This document shows, in pieces, positions 32,362-41,947 of a stretch of 51,380 nucleotides of DNA; position 1 is the stretch's first letter; each line of letters opens with the position of its first letter. The position numbers were made by a program, and so were the translations under genes. The notes below the pieces were generated by a model, which did no database searches, was not told the origin of the DNA, and saw only the letters and a program-made list of their open reading frames with translations. Source of the DNA: Bacteroidales bacterium (GTDB taxonomy: Bacteria; Bacteroidota; Bacteroidia; Bacteroidales; F082); NCBI GenBank assembly GCA_017965765.1, contig JAGCPJ010000070.1, positions 1-51,380 of the forward strand. Direction: 5' to 3'.

Positions 32362-34836
32362 ATGCAAGACGAAGTAATGATAGTCAATGAGGATGATTCA
32401 AAGGAAGAACATCCAGTTGATATAAAGGCCATTTTTTATCTTTGCCTGTCACATTGGTATTGGTTCCTGATCTCCTTGGTGTTGGCTTTAGGTGTGGCCA
32501 CCTACTATCTCCACAAGACCGTTCCGGTATATACCCGTACCGCCAAAGTGCTGGTGAAACCGGATAAGCAAGATGGGTATAATGTTCTTGATTATTCGAA
32601 TATGGGTTGGATGGACAGGAGTTCAAGAATCTCCGACGAACTGCAGTCCCTCAGCTCTATTGACAACGTTAGAGAGGCCGTACGGCGTTTGCACTTGAAT
32701 ACGAACTATACGATTGATGGTCGTTTCCACCCTGTTTTGCTTTATGACAAGACCCTCCCCGTGAATGTGGATCTGTTAGGGGACTTTGATAACGTTTCGG
32801 CATCGTTCGACCTGAAGATTTTAGACGAAGGTGTAAAGCTTTCGGGTTTTGTGCTTAACGGTAGGGAAGTGTCAGGTGAGGTCTCGACGTTATTGGGTGA
32901 TACGGTCACTACCCCCATCGGTTTGCTGTGTGTACACCCCACCGATTATTTTGAAAGAGAAAACGGGGAGAAAACGAAATATGACATCATCCATGTGAAC
33001 CATTCCAGTCTTGAAAGGGCAGCCTATAGTTATGCCCACAAGTTGCATGTTTCCTTGTCGGATAAAAAGACGGATGTTATGGTGTTGTCTGTGAACGACA
33101 TTTCCCCAAAAAGAGCCGATGACTTCATCAACATGGTGATTGCGGTCTATAACGACAACTGGATGAAAGACAAGAACCAGATCATGGCAAGCACCTCCGT
33201 GTTTATCGATGAGCGTCTGAAACTGATCGAGCAGGAATTGGGCAATGTGGATAGCGATATTTCTTCCTACAAGAGTGAACACCTGTTGCCTAATGTGGAT
33301 GAGGTATCCAGGATGTACTTGTCGCAGAACTCTGAAACGAGCAAAAAAATATTGGACATCAACAACCAGATTTCCATTACCAATTATATTCGCAAGATGT
33401 TGAGTAATGAGACCTTGAAGAACCAGCTTTTGCCGGTGAATTCGGGAATCAATAGCAGCAATATCGAAAGTCAGATTAGTGCCTACAACACCATGATGCT
33501 TCGCCGCAACAGCTTGGTGGCCAACAGTAGTGAGGAAAACCCCTTGGTGCTCGACTTGGATGAAAGTCTTGCCGATATGCGTCAAGCCATTATCTCCAGC
33601 ATCGACAACCAATTGGTGACGCTCAATAACCAATTGGCCAGCTTGCAGGGTACGGAACGCCAAATCACCGCTCGTCTTGCCGCCAACCCCACCCAAGCCA
33701 AGTACCTGCTTTCGGTGGAACGTCAGCAGAAGGTGAAAGAGTCCTTGTATATCTACATGCTCCAGAAACGTGAGGAGAATCAATTGACGCAGGCGTTCAC
33801 GGCTTATAACACCAGGGTCATTGAACAACCGCATGGCTCCTTCAGTCCTTCCAAGCCCAACATATCTCGAATTCGGCTGATTGCCTTATTGATAGGCCTT
33901 GCTATCCCCGCGCTGATTCTTTTCCTGAAGGAACGGCTCAACACCACGGTTCGTGGCCGCAAGGATCTGGAGAAGCTCTCCATGCCGTTTGTGGGTGAAA
34001 TACCTTTGGCCTACAGTTCGGCTGACCAAAAGAGAATAAACAAAGAAGCCAAGAAGAAACGGGAGGAGCAGAAAGATCGGGAGGTTAAGGAAGGCTTCGC
34101 AGGGGGCATTGTAGTGAAACAGGGTAGCCGTAATGTCGTCAACGAGGCTTTCCGCGTGTTCCGCACCAACCTGGAGTTTATGTGCAAGGACAAAGAGTCC
34201 AATGTCTTCATGTTTACCTCCTTTAACCCTGGTTCTGGAAAGTCTTTCATCTGCATCAACGCTGCCATCGCCCTGGCCATTAAGGGCAAAAAAGTGTTGG
34301 TCATCGACGGTGACTTGCGTCATGCCTCCATTTCGGCTTATATTTTCGCACCCAAGAAAGGTATTGCCAACTACCTGGCCCATCAGGAGGAGGATATCAA
34401 TCAACTCATTCTGCCGAGTAATGACTATCCTTCTTTGAGCTATCTGCCCGTGGGCGTGATCCCGCCCAACCCGACAGAGTTGCTCGAAGATGAGCGTTTT
34501 GGCGCATTGATAGAACGTTTCAGAAATGAATACGACTTCGTGTTGATCGACTGTCCTCCGGTTGACATGGTGGCTGACCCCCAGATTGTCAACAAGTATG
34601 TCGATCGTACCATCTTCGTGGTCCGTGCCGGCTTGTTGGAGCGCAGTATGGTTCCCGAATTGGAAGACCTCTACAATCAGCATAAGTATAAGAACATGTG
34701 TCTGGTGCTCAATGGTACCACAGGCAACGACGCACGCTATGGCAACAAGTACGGTTACAGGTATGGCTATAGGTACGGCGGCAAATATGGTTACCATGCC
34801 GAAGGCAAAGACGGGTATTATCACGAAGAAGCCTAA
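32362..34836 (+). CDS. Polysaccharide co-polymerase / tyrosine autokinase, Wzc-like
   Basis: An 824-residue inner membrane protein. An N-terminal Wzz domain starts with a membrane helix (HWYWFLISLVLALGVATYYL), then come long periplasmic coiled-coil helices and a second membrane helix (LIALLIGLAIPALILFL, about 505). The cytoplasmic BY-kinase domain has Walker A NPGSGKSF, Walker A' VLVIDGDLRHAS and Walker B DFVLIDCPPVD. The tail is a dense Tyr cluster with a YGYRYGYRYGGKYGYH run, the autophosphorylation site. It would regulate chain length and export together with the Wza-like protein and be reset by the downstream phosphatase. Confidence 0.95.
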   Translation: MQDEVMIVNEDDSKEEHPVDIKAIFYLCLSHWYWFLISLVLALGVATYYLHKTVPVYTRTAKVLVKPDKQDGYNVLDYSNMGWMDRSSRISDELQSLSSIDNVREAVRRLHLNTNYTIDGRFHPVLLYDKTLPVNVDLLGDFDNVSASFDLKILDEGVKLSGFVLNGREVSGEVSTLLGDTVTTPIGLLCVHPTDYFERENGEKTKYDIIHVNHSSLERAAYSYAHKLHVSLSDKKTDVMVLSVNDISPKRADDFINMVIAVYNDNWMKDKNQIMASTSVFIDERLKLIEQELGNVDSDISSYKSEHLLPNVDEVSRMYLSQNSETSKKILDINNQISITNYIRKMLSNETLKNQLLPVNSGINSSNIESQISAYNTMMLRRNSLVANSSEENPLVLDLDESLADMRQAIISSIDNQLVTLNNQLASLQGTERQITARLAANPTQAKYLLSVERQQKVKESLYIYMLQKREENQLTQAFTAYNTRVIEQPHGSFSPSKPNISRIRLIALLIGLAIPALILFLKERLNTTVRGRKDLEKLSMPFVGEIPLAYSSADQKRINKEAKKKREEQKDREVKEGFAGGIVVKQGSRNVVNEAFRVFRTNLEFMCKDKESNVFMFTSFNPGSGKSFICINAAIALAIKGKKVLVIDGDLRHASISAYIFAPKKGIANYLAHQEEDINQLILPSNDYPSLSYLPVGVIPPNPTELLEDERFGALIERFRNEYDFVLIDCPPVDMVADPQIVNKYVDRTIFVVRAGLLERSMVPELEDLYNQHKYKNMCLVLNGTTGNDARYGNKYGYRYGYRYGGKYGYHAEGKDGYYHEEA

Positions 34837-34855
34837 TTATCGGTGATAAACGCTT

Positions 34856-35533
34856 ATGTTGTTTCCTAAGATTTCCGCGCTGCTCTTGAATTTCACGGAC
34901 TATCATTCCCATATCCTACCTGGGGTGGATGATGGCGTGAAGAAGATGGAGGTGTCGCTGAAAGTCTTGGAACGCTACGAGCAGTTGGGCATTGCCGAAG
35001 TGTGGTGCACGCCTCACATCATGGAAGACATCCCCAATTCGACCACGGCGTTGAAGGCGCGTTTCGCTGAGTTATGCGAAGCTTATCAAGGTCCCGTCAA
35101 ACTGCATCTTGCGGCAGAATATATGATGGATGCGCTCTTTGAGGAAAGGTTGCAACAAAGCGACTTGCTCCCCTTGGGTGACAAAGGCAACCGACTTTTG
35201 GTGGAGACTTCCTATTTCACTCCTCCCATGGACATGGACGCCATCTTGAACCGGGTCAAGCAAAAGGGCTATTATCCCGTGTTGGCGCACCCCGAGCGCT
35301 ATGTTTATATGGGTAAGGAACGCTATTCTGCGTTGAAGGACAAAGACATCCTTTTCCAATTGAACCTCTCGTCCTTGGGAGGCGCCTACGGCTCCGAAGC
35401 CAAGGACAAGGCCCGTTGGTTACTCAAACACAACTATTATAACCTGGCAGGCTCGGACCTCCATTCCCTACATAACATGGAGTACTGGTCCACACGTGCC
35501 CCCCGAGCCTTGAGGCAGTTACTCCAGCACTAA
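34856..35533 (+). CDS. PHP-type tyrosine phosphatase, CpsB/YwqE-like
   Basis: A 225-residue cytoplasmic phosphatase of the PHP superfamily. Metal ligands are visible: DYHSHILPGVDDG at the N terminus, CTPHIMED, AAEYMMD, LAHPERY and GSDLHS near the C terminus. Enzymes of this type remove phosphate from the Tyr cluster of BY-kinases, which fits the gene 20 bases upstream. This completes a kinase-phosphatase pair. No glycosyltransferase, flippase or polymerase gene follows in the window; a palindromic repeat does. Confidence 0.94.
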   Translation: MLFPKISALLLNFTDYHSHILPGVDDGVKKMEVSLKVLERYEQLGIAEVWCTPHIMEDIPNSTTALKARFAELCEAYQGPVKLHLAAEYMMDALFEERLQQSDLLPLGDKGNRLLVETSYFTPPMDMDAILNRVKQKGYYPVLAHPERYVYMGKERYSALKDKDILFQLNLSSLGGAYGSEAKDKARWLLKHNYYNLAGSDLHSLHNMEYWSTRAPRALRQLLQH

Positions 35534-35561
35534 TTGTCATCGCGACTCCCAATAACAGAGG

Positions 35562-35722
35562 GAACGGCAGTTGTCATTGCGAGAACCCCGAAGGGCTCAC
35601 CGACCGAATGGGAGGTAACCGGAGCTTAGCGGAGCGACGTGGCAATCCAGTACTACCCTAACTTGTTCCAGTAGTACTGGATTGCCACGCTCGTTCCTCG
35701 CTCGCAATGACAACTATCGTTC
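35562..35722. repeat. Palindromic MITE-like element, complete copy
   Basis: A 161-bp copy bounded by 22-bp imperfect inverted repeats at 35562-35583 and 35701-35722. Inside is a second perfect 18-bp pair, GTGGCAATCCAGTACTAC and its reverse complement, so the whole element can fold into a long cruciform. It ends with TTCCCTC, running into a heptad array. Confidence 0.9.
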
Positions 35723-35723
35723 C

Positions 35724-35750
35724 CTCTTCTGTCTTCCGACTTCTGTCTCC
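35724..35750 (-). repeat. Heptanucleotide array, unit AGAAGAC/GGAAGAC (minus strand)
   Basis: The plus strand reads TCTTCTG, TCTTCCG, ACTTCTG, TCTCC. It ends exactly at the stop codon of the MFS gene (35751). The purine strand is the mRNA strand. Confidence 0.75.
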
Positions 35751-37367
35751 TTACTTAATATTCGGCTCTTCCAGTCCCAGATGCTTCTTGGCATCCACGC
35801 GTTTCAGGATGATACCGATGATCAAAGCGGCGACGCCGAGGCAGGCCAGCATGACCAAAGCCCAAGTGTAGTTGAGTTGGTCAGGAGGTGTGCCAGCTTC
35901 GTTGGTGCTGGTCAGCACATTGCCAATGAGGATGGGGAACAGCCACAGACCGATGTTCTGGATCCAGAAGATCAGTGCATAGGCGGAACCGATGATCTTT
36001 TCATCGACGAGCTTCGGAACGCTTGGCCACAAGGCAGCAGGCACCAATGAGAACGAAGCACCCAATACCAGGATGGTCACGTAGGCCACGATGACGCTGC
36101 CGACAGCGCTGCCCTTGGTCAACGGCAGGATGAAGGCAAAAGTGAGGTGGCAGAGGATGAGCAGCAAGGAACCGATCATCAGCATGGAAGCGGCCTTGCC
36201 CTTGTTATCGACATAGCTGCCAAGGATGGGGGTGATGGCCACAGCCAACAGCGGGAACACGGCGAAGATGGTCTCGGCAGTGCCACGCATGTAACCCATG
36301 TAGCAATAGATAACCAACGCCACAACGGCAACCAGCATCAAACCGACCTTCATGCCTCTCTTCTTGGAGAAGTTGCTGGCGAAAGAGCAGACAGCTACCA
36401 CGAGCATGATGATGTATTGAACGATGGTGACGGTGTCGCCAGCCCAGAAGGAACCCGCGGCGGGCTCAGTAAGGGTGAGGTTGCACTGCAGCATGTTGAC
36501 AGCGTACTTCTGGAAGGGGAAGATGGCTGAGTAATACAGCACGCAGAGCAAAGCGACCAGCCAGAAACCGAGGCTTGACAAGATCTTGCCGATATCGGAA
36601 ACTTTGAAAGGATCGTCCTTCTCTTCAGCTTCGCCAGTCTGCTTGTCGAGTTTCTTATCCATGAAGAAATAGACGACGAACATGATAAGGGCGATGCAGA
36701 GCAGCACCACGCCGAATGCTACGGAACGGCTCACGTTGACGTGACCGCCGAGTTTGGCGAAGTAGGGGGAGAAGATCATGCAGGTGGCGACACCCAGACG
36801 GGCCAAAGCCATCTCGGAACCCATAGCCAAGGCTGTTTCACGGCCCTTGAACCATTTCACGATACCGCGGCTGACCGTGATACCGGCCATCTCAGTACCG
36901 CAACCGAAAATCATGAAACCGATGGCGGCCAGCTTGGCAGAGGCAGGCATGCCGTGGTAGAACGGCAAAATGTCGTCGATGAAGCCGACACCGGTGTGCC
37001 AGTTGAGGTTGTTGGTGAACCAGGTCTCAAGGTTGCTTCCCATAAACGAGTCGCTGATGGCGTAATACTTGATTAAACCACCGACCAGCATGACGGCGCC
37101 TGAAAGCACTGCGGTGAAACGCACACCCATCTTGTCGAGGATGATACCTGCAAAGATGAGGAAGAACACAAAGACGTTGAGGAAGGTCTCAGAGCCTTCC
37201 ATGGTGCCGAACGCCTTGGAGTCCCAACCACGCGTCGATTCCATTAAGTCCTTGATGGGGGACAAGATGTCCATGAAGATGTAGCTGCAGAACATGGCCA
37301 AGGCCAAGAGCAGCAGGGCAATCCACCTAAAGGTGGCATTGTCTCTCATTGTCAGTTTCTCTGTCAT
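35751..37367 (-). CDS. Major facilitator superfamily transporter
   Basis: A 538-residue inner membrane protein with about twelve hydrophobic helices, starting with FRWIALLLLALAMFCSYIFM. A large cytoplasmic loop between helices 6 and 7 is charged (DKKLDKQTGEAEEKDDPFK). The cytoplasmic loop between helices 6 and 7 and the KGRETALAMGSEMALARLG segment fit the MFS fold, and the overall look is of the MFSD1-like/NNP-like branch common in Bacteroidota. The substrate cannot be deduced. Its neighbours (M16 protease, rsmG) give no hint. No clear promoter box was found in the short upstream space, which contains a heptad array. Confidence 0.85.
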   Translation of the reverse strand: MTEKLTMRDNATFRWIALLLLALAMFCSYIFMDILSPIKDLMESTRGWDSKAFGTMEGSETFLNVFVFFLIFAGIILDKMGVRFTAVLSGAVMLVGGLIKYYAISDSFMGSNLETWFTNNLNWHTGVGFIDDILPFYHGMPASAKLAAIGFMIFGCGTEMAGITVSRGIVKWFKGRETALAMGSEMALARLGVATCMIFSPYFAKLGGHVNVSRSVAFGVVLLCIALIMFVVYFFMDKKLDKQTGEAEEKDDPFKVSDIGKILSSLGFWLVALLCVLYYSAIFPFQKYAVNMLQCNLTLTEPAAGSFWAGDTVTIVQYIIMLVVAVCSFASNFSKKRGMKVGLMLVAVVALVIYCYMGYMRGTAETIFAVFPLLAVAITPILGSYVDNKGKAASMLMIGSLLLILCHLTFAFILPLTKGSAVGSVIVAYVTILVLGASFSLVPAALWPSVPKLVDEKIIGSAYALIFWIQNIGLWLFPILIGNVLTSTNEAGTPPDQLNYTWALVMLACLGVAALIIGIILKRVDAKKHLGLEEPNIK

Positions 37368-37393
37368 TATTCTTGATTTTTTAATGTTTTATA

Positions 37394-37423
37394 GTTTTCC
37401 GTTCTCCGTTTTCCGTTTTCCGT
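37394..37423 (-). repeat. Heptanucleotide array, unit AACGGAA (minus strand)
   Basis: The plus strand reads TTTTCCG, TTCTCCG, TTTTCCG, TTTTCCG. It abuts the TAA of the M16 protease gene on its mRNA side. Confidence 0.9.
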
Positions 37424-40228
37424 TTATTTCGGCAGTTGTACCACTTCCTTACGGTAACCGATGAGGATGGTCTTGACCATCTTGGCGATGTCCTCACCCG
37501 TGATGCTGTTGACCAACTCGTCATAACCCTTCATCATGTTGATGCCGTCGCGGACGTTGTCTTGGATAGCGCTCATCCAATAACGGTTGCTTTCCATGTC
37601 CTCAGCATGCTTCTTGAGCTTGTATTCCTTCACTTTCTGAAGGTCTTGCTCGCGAGGACCTTCGTTGCCGATACGCTCGAGTTCGGTCTTGGCGATGCCC
37701 ATGAGCTTTTCATACATTTCCTTGTTGGTCTCGAATCCAATCATCATCACGTATGATCCTTCCGGGATGTTATCCAGCCTACCGTTGGTGCCGACACCGT
37801 AGGTTCCTCCTTCGTCCTCGCGTATCTTCTCCGTGTAAACGATGTCAAGGATGTCGTTCAGCAACTCCATGGTCATGATGTTCTTCTCATTGTATTCCAT
37901 CTTGCCGTTGTAGAACATATAGCAGGTAGCTTTCGGGTTCTCCATGGTCTTGGCGTAATGGCAGAAATGGTCTTTCTTCGCGATGCCCAGACCCTTGTCT
38001 TGCCAAGTCTCTTTGTTCTTTTTGGCTTTCATGCCACCGAGATATTGGGTGACCAAGGGTTCGAAGGTCTGCGGGTCGATGGTACCCACAAAAGTAAATA
38101 CGAAGTTGTTCGGGTCGGCAAAGCGTTCTGCAGCCATCTTCAGGGCCTTGGCATAGTCGATCTTGTCGTAATCCTCAGCTTTCATGCGCTTGTACAACGG
38201 ATTGTTGTCATAAAGCACAGCGACCAAGCTGTCGCTGAAGGCGGTCATGGGGTTGGACTCTATGTTGGCCAGCATGGCTTTGCTGCGGGTGAGGTAGGAT
38301 TGGAAGGCTTCCTCATCGCTACGTAAATTATTGAAATACAGATAGGTAACCTGTAACATGGTTTCCAAGTCCTTGACGGAGCAGTTGCCGTTGATACCTT
38401 CGGTGTAGGTGCTGATGTTGGGATCGACTCTCAAGCGTTTTCCAGCGAGGATCTTGGGAAGGTCGATGGCGCTGAAGTTGCCCAAACCACCCAGATCCAT
38501 CAAAGCGTTGATTTCCTGAAGGTTGTATGGGTTGCTGTCATCCATGACGGAGAGGCCGCCGAAGCTGTAGGCGTTCATCAAGATTTCATCGTCCTTGAAG
38601 TCGGTGCTCTTGTAGATGACTTTCACGCCGTTCTTCATGGTGAGCACGGTAGCGTCGAAATCGGGGAGGATCTCGGTCTTGACAATCTTGCCGGGTTCTG
38701 GAAGCTCAGCAAGCAGAGGCTCGTTGGAAACTGTCTCCTGGTAGGCTTCCACTGTCTCGGCGTTGGCTTTGTTGAAGAGTTGGAGCAACTCGTCTCTGGT
38801 CGGCAAGATCTCGCCTTCTTTTTCCGGGGCGGTGAGCACGATGACGATATTGTTGTCGCTAACCATTTCCTTGGCGTAGGCATTGATGGCTTCCAGGGGA
38901 ATGTTGGGCAGGAGTTGCTGCATCAGAGGATATTCGGTTTCGATGCCCATCAACGGCTCATTGCTGAGGAAGTGCGCCAGCATCGGGTTGAAATAACGAC
39001 CCGTTTCTTGCTTGTTTCTTTCCTCGAATTGGGTTTCGTACTGACGGAGCATGTCGGCCTTGGCGCGTTCATATTCTGAAGCAGTGAAGCCGAATTCCTT
39101 CATGCGGTTGCTCTCGTTAATGAGTGCAGTCATGGCTTCGTCGATGCCATCCTTATCTTTGGCAGCGGCAGCGATGGACCAGGCATCCTTGGTGTCGGAG
39201 ACCATGAAAGTGCCGTAATAGCCATAGCCATAGATGAACGGAGGATTGGGCTTCTGGGTGAGCTCTTGCATGCGGTTGTTGAACATGCGGGAGATCAGGT
39301 TCTCGACCACGGAGCCAATCCAGTAGTTGATGTCGTTTCTCATCTCAACAGGCGTGATGTCGTGTTTGTAGAACACAGAGATGTCGTAGCTGGTCTCTTC
39401 CACGTCGGTGGCGACGGTCACGATGGGCTCCTCGTTGTCGGCCACGGGGAAGTGGATGCGTTCAGCGGGATTCACGGGAGCCGGGATGTCGGCAAACATC
39501 TCTTTCAGACGGTTCTCAATCTGATCCACGTCGATGTCGCCAATGATAATGATGCCTTGAAGGTCGGGACGATACCATTTGTGATAGTAGTCACGCAGGA
39601 ACTGATGGTCGAAGTGCGCAACGACTTCCTCAGTGCCGATGATGGGCATGGGCGCGCCGTAAGGGCTGTTGGGATAGATCTCGGGCAAAATTTTGTCGTA
39701 GATACGTGACTGGGCATCCAAGCCTTGACGCATCTCTTCCAAAATGACGCCACGTTCGTTCTCGATTTCGTCATCTTCAAGGGAGATGAAGCTTGACCAG
39801 TCGTGCAACACGAGCAAGCATGAATCCACCAAACCGGGATTGGTGGTGGGGACATTGTTGAGCATGTAAACGGTCTGCTCAAAGCTGGTGTAGGCATTCA
39901 CGTTGGTGCCGAACTTCACGCCGTTGCGCTCCATGTAGTCGAGCATGGCTTTCTTGGGGAAGTGTTCCAGACCGTTGAAGGCCATGTGCTCCAGGAAGTG
40001 GGCCAGACCGCGTTGGTTCTCTTCTTCCAGGATGGAGCCGACTTTCTGCGCGATGTAGAAATTGGCGCGTTTGGCGGGTTTCTCATTATGGCGGATTAAA
40101 TAAGTAAGTCCGTTGTCAAGTTTTCCCTGTCGAACATTGGGATCCAACGGAGCGGGCATGGCCTGCTGCGCCATCGTGGCGAGACTCATGGCCAATACCA
40201 TAAACATTGATAAAGCAATACGTTTCAT
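37424..40228 (-). CDS. M16 family zinc metallopeptidase, pitrilysin-like, secreted
   Basis: A 934-residue protease with a signal peptide ending near LATMAQQ, so it is periplasmic or outer membrane associated. The inverted zinc motif HxxEH is visible as HFLEHMAFNG, with the downstream Glu in a DDEIENERGVILEE stretch. The remaining length matches the usual four M16 domains, with the second, inactive half after about residue 500. It probably degrades oligopeptides. The gene starts 7 bases after rsmG on the same strand. Confidence 0.94.
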   Translation of the reverse strand: MKRIALSMFMVLAMSLATMAQQAMPAPLDPNVRQGKLDNGLTYLIRHNEKPAKRANFYIAQKVGSILEEENQRGLAHFLEHMAFNGLEHFPKKAMLDYMERNGVKFGTNVNAYTSFEQTVYMLNNVPTTNPGLVDSCLLVLHDWSSFISLEDDEIENERGVILEEMRQGLDAQSRIYDKILPEIYPNSPYGAPMPIIGTEEVVAHFDHQFLRDYYHKWYRPDLQGIIIIGDIDVDQIENRLKEMFADIPAPVNPAERIHFPVADNEEPIVTVATDVEETSYDISVFYKHDITPVEMRNDINYWIGSVVENLISRMFNNRMQELTQKPNPPFIYGYGYYGTFMVSDTKDAWSIAAAAKDKDGIDEAMTALINESNRMKEFGFTASEYERAKADMLRQYETQFEERNKQETGRYFNPMLAHFLSNEPLMGIETEYPLMQQLLPNIPLEAINAYAKEMVSDNNIVIVLTAPEKEGEILPTRDELLQLFNKANAETVEAYQETVSNEPLLAELPEPGKIVKTEILPDFDATVLTMKNGVKVIYKSTDFKDDEILMNAYSFGGLSVMDDSNPYNLQEINALMDLGGLGNFSAIDLPKILAGKRLRVDPNISTYTEGINGNCSVKDLETMLQVTYLYFNNLRSDEEAFQSYLTRSKAMLANIESNPMTAFSDSLVAVLYDNNPLYKRMKAEDYDKIDYAKALKMAAERFADPNNFVFTFVGTIDPQTFEPLVTQYLGGMKAKKNKETWQDKGLGIAKKDHFCHYAKTMENPKATCYMFYNGKMEYNEKNIMTMELLNDILDIVYTEKIREDEGGTYGVGTNGRLDNIPEGSYVMMIGFETNKEMYEKLMGIAKTELERIGNEGPREQDLQKVKEYKLKKHAEDMESNRYWMSAIQDNVRDGINMMKGYDELVNSITGEDIAKMVKTILIGYRKEVVQLPK

Positions 40229-40235
40229 AGCGCTA

Positions 40236-40862
40236 TTAGTATAAATGAACTACATATTTTTCCAAAAAGTATTCTTCGGCAAACCACTTGCTGACCGCCG
40301 TTTTCTTGTATTTCCAATACTTGTTGATGGCCCTAAACTCCTCTTGCAGGTCGCCACCTTTTAGGTAGAGGATGCCACCGGCTTCGATGTCACCTCGGCA
40401 ACGCAGCTTGTTGCCTGCCAGGTTGGCAATCTCGGGCAAGGTCATGACGGCACGGCCAGTGATGACATCGAACTTGTCCTTCACTTCCTCGGCCCGCTTG
40501 TGTTCGGCCACGACATTTTTCAGACCAATGGCGTCCTTCACGGCGTTCACCACCGTGATCTTCTTGCCCGTGCCGTCGATAAGATAGAATTCCGTGTCGG
40601 GGAAAAGAATGGCTAAGGGAATGCCTGGGAATCCACCGCCCGTGCCCAGGTCCATCACCTTCATTCCAGGGAGCAACTCAAAATATTTCGCGATGGCCAG
40701 CGAATGCAACACGTGATGCTCATAGAAATGATCCATGTCCTTTCTGGAGATCACGTTGATTTTGCTGTTCCAGTCCAAATAGATGGATTTCAGCTGATTG
40801 TACTGATCCTTCTGGGTTTCAGTGAGATTCTTGAAGTATTTGAAAATGCTCGTTGTGTCCAT
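40236..40862 (-). CDS. rsmG: 16S rRNA (guanine527-N7) methyltransferase
   Basis: A 208-residue SAM-dependent enzyme that methylates G527 of 16S rRNA. The SAM loop DLGTGGGFPGIPLAI is diagnostic. The N-terminal stretch with WNSKINVISRKD and the EHHVLHSLAI segment also match. The ATG at 40862 is preferred over a TTG two codons upstream, because the promoter box TACTTTTG (minus strand, 40881-40888) puts the transcript start only about a dozen bases before it. It leads the unit rsmG, M16 protease. Confidence 0.96.
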   Translation of the reverse strand: MDTTSIFKYFKNLTETQKDQYNQLKSIYLDWNSKINVISRKDMDHFYEHHVLHSLAIAKYFELLPGMKVMDLGTGGGFPGIPLAILFPDTEFYLIDGTGKKITVVNAVKDAIGLKNVVAEHKRAEEVKDKFDVITGRAVMTLPEIANLAGNKLRCRGDIEAGGILYLKGGDLQEEFRAINKYWKYKKTAVSKWFAEEYFLEKYVVHLY

Positions 40863-40880
40863 AGACAATTATAAAACTTA

Positions 40881-40936
40881 CAAAAGTACGGAATTATTGA
40901 ATATGCTCGTCAGTTTCTGAAAATTTTGTAATTTTA
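40881..40936. promoter_or_regulatory. Divergent promoters for rsmG and the glucosaminidase gene
   Basis: TACTTTTG on the minus strand at 40881-40888 fits the consensus. TAATTTTA on the plus strand at 40929-40936 fits with one mismatch, 21 bases before the ATG at 40958. Confidence 0.5.
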
Positions 40937-40957
40937 CACTCTCAAACCATCCGTGTT

Positions 40958-41932
40958 ATGTCAAGGCGTCTATTGTTGCTGCTGCTGTTGCTGCCCATCG
41001 GTCTGATGGCGCAGAAGATCACTCCCGAGGAGTATATCGAAACGTATAAGGATATCGCCATGCGGGAGATGAAGAAGCATAAGATACCGGCATCCATCAC
41101 CCTGGCACAAGGCCTGCTGGAATCGGGAGCGGGCAACAGCGACTTGGCAAAGAAAGCGAGGAACCATTTCGGCATCAAGTGCCATAAGGACTGGAATGGA
41201 AAGACTTATACCCAAGATGACGATGCGAAGGACGAATGCTTCCGCAAATATAAAAAGGCGGAGGACTCGTTTAAGGACCATTCGGAGTTCCTCACTTCCA
41301 GACCTCGCTACGCCAAACTCTTTGAACTTGACATCATGGATTACAAGGGATGGGCCAAAGGTCTGAAGGCCGCTGGCTATGCCACGAATCCCAAATATGC
41401 ACAGATGCTGATCGACCGTATCGAACTGTACCATCTCGACAAATACGATAAAATCGCCATGGGCCTACTGACGGAGAAACAGGCTGAAAAACTGGAAGCG
41501 GAAGGTTGGGGGACGGATGATTTCGGCCCTGAACTAGCTTTCTCTCCATTCGACAAATCCATGTACGAAGTCGTTGATGTGACTGAAGACGGACGCTTCA
41601 TCTATGAGAACAACCATGTGAAGTTCGTTTTTGCCAAGGCAGGGGAGACCCCTCGCGGAATCGCCAAGGATTTCCATGTCAGGAGAAAGAAACTCTACCG
41701 CTACAACCTGCTGAAGCATCCTGAAATCGTGGTGTTCCGTAGTGGCGATGTGGTGTATCTGGAGGCCCTAAGGAAACGTAACCGCAAAGCGAAATACCAT
41801 ATCGTAGAGGAAGGCGAGACGGTCCGTGACGTGGCTTTGCGCTTTGCCGTGAACCCGGATCGAATCCGCAAGAAAAACCGTCTCGAGGAGGGGACAAGAC
41901 TCTATCCGGGACAGAAGTTGAAATTGAAATAA
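40958..41932 (+). CDS. Peptidoglycan hydrolase: glucosaminidase plus LysM
   Basis: A 324-residue exported protein. The signal peptide is a run of Leu ending at GLMAQ. A glucosaminidase (FlgJ/LytG-type) domain covers about residues 25-160 (IPASITLAQGLLESGAGNS with the catalytic Glu, ARNHFGIKCHKDW, FRKYKKAEDSFKDHSEFL, YATNPKYAQMLIDRI). The C-terminal third holds two LysM-like modules (FVFAKAGETPRGIAKDF and YHIVEEGETVRDVALRF) for binding peptidoglycan. It cuts the glycan backbone in the periplasm. It lies 15 bases upstream of queF and may share its transcript. Confidence 0.93.
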   Translation: MSRRLLLLLLLLPIGLMAQKITPEEYIETYKDIAMREMKKHKIPASITLAQGLLESGAGNSDLAKKARNHFGIKCHKDWNGKTYTQDDDAKDECFRKYKKAEDSFKDHSEFLTSRPRYAKLFELDIMDYKGWAKGLKAAGYATNPKYAQMLIDRIELYHLDKYDKIAMGLLTEKQAEKLEAEGWGTDDFGPELAFSPFDKSMYEVVDVTEDGRFIYENNHVKFVFAKAGETPRGIAKDFHVRRKKLYRYNLLKHPEIVVFRSGDVVYLEALRKRNRKAKYHIVEEGETVRDVALRFAVNPDRIRKKNRLEEGTRLYPGQKLKLK

Positions 41933-41947
41933 TCAAAGATAGCGATC

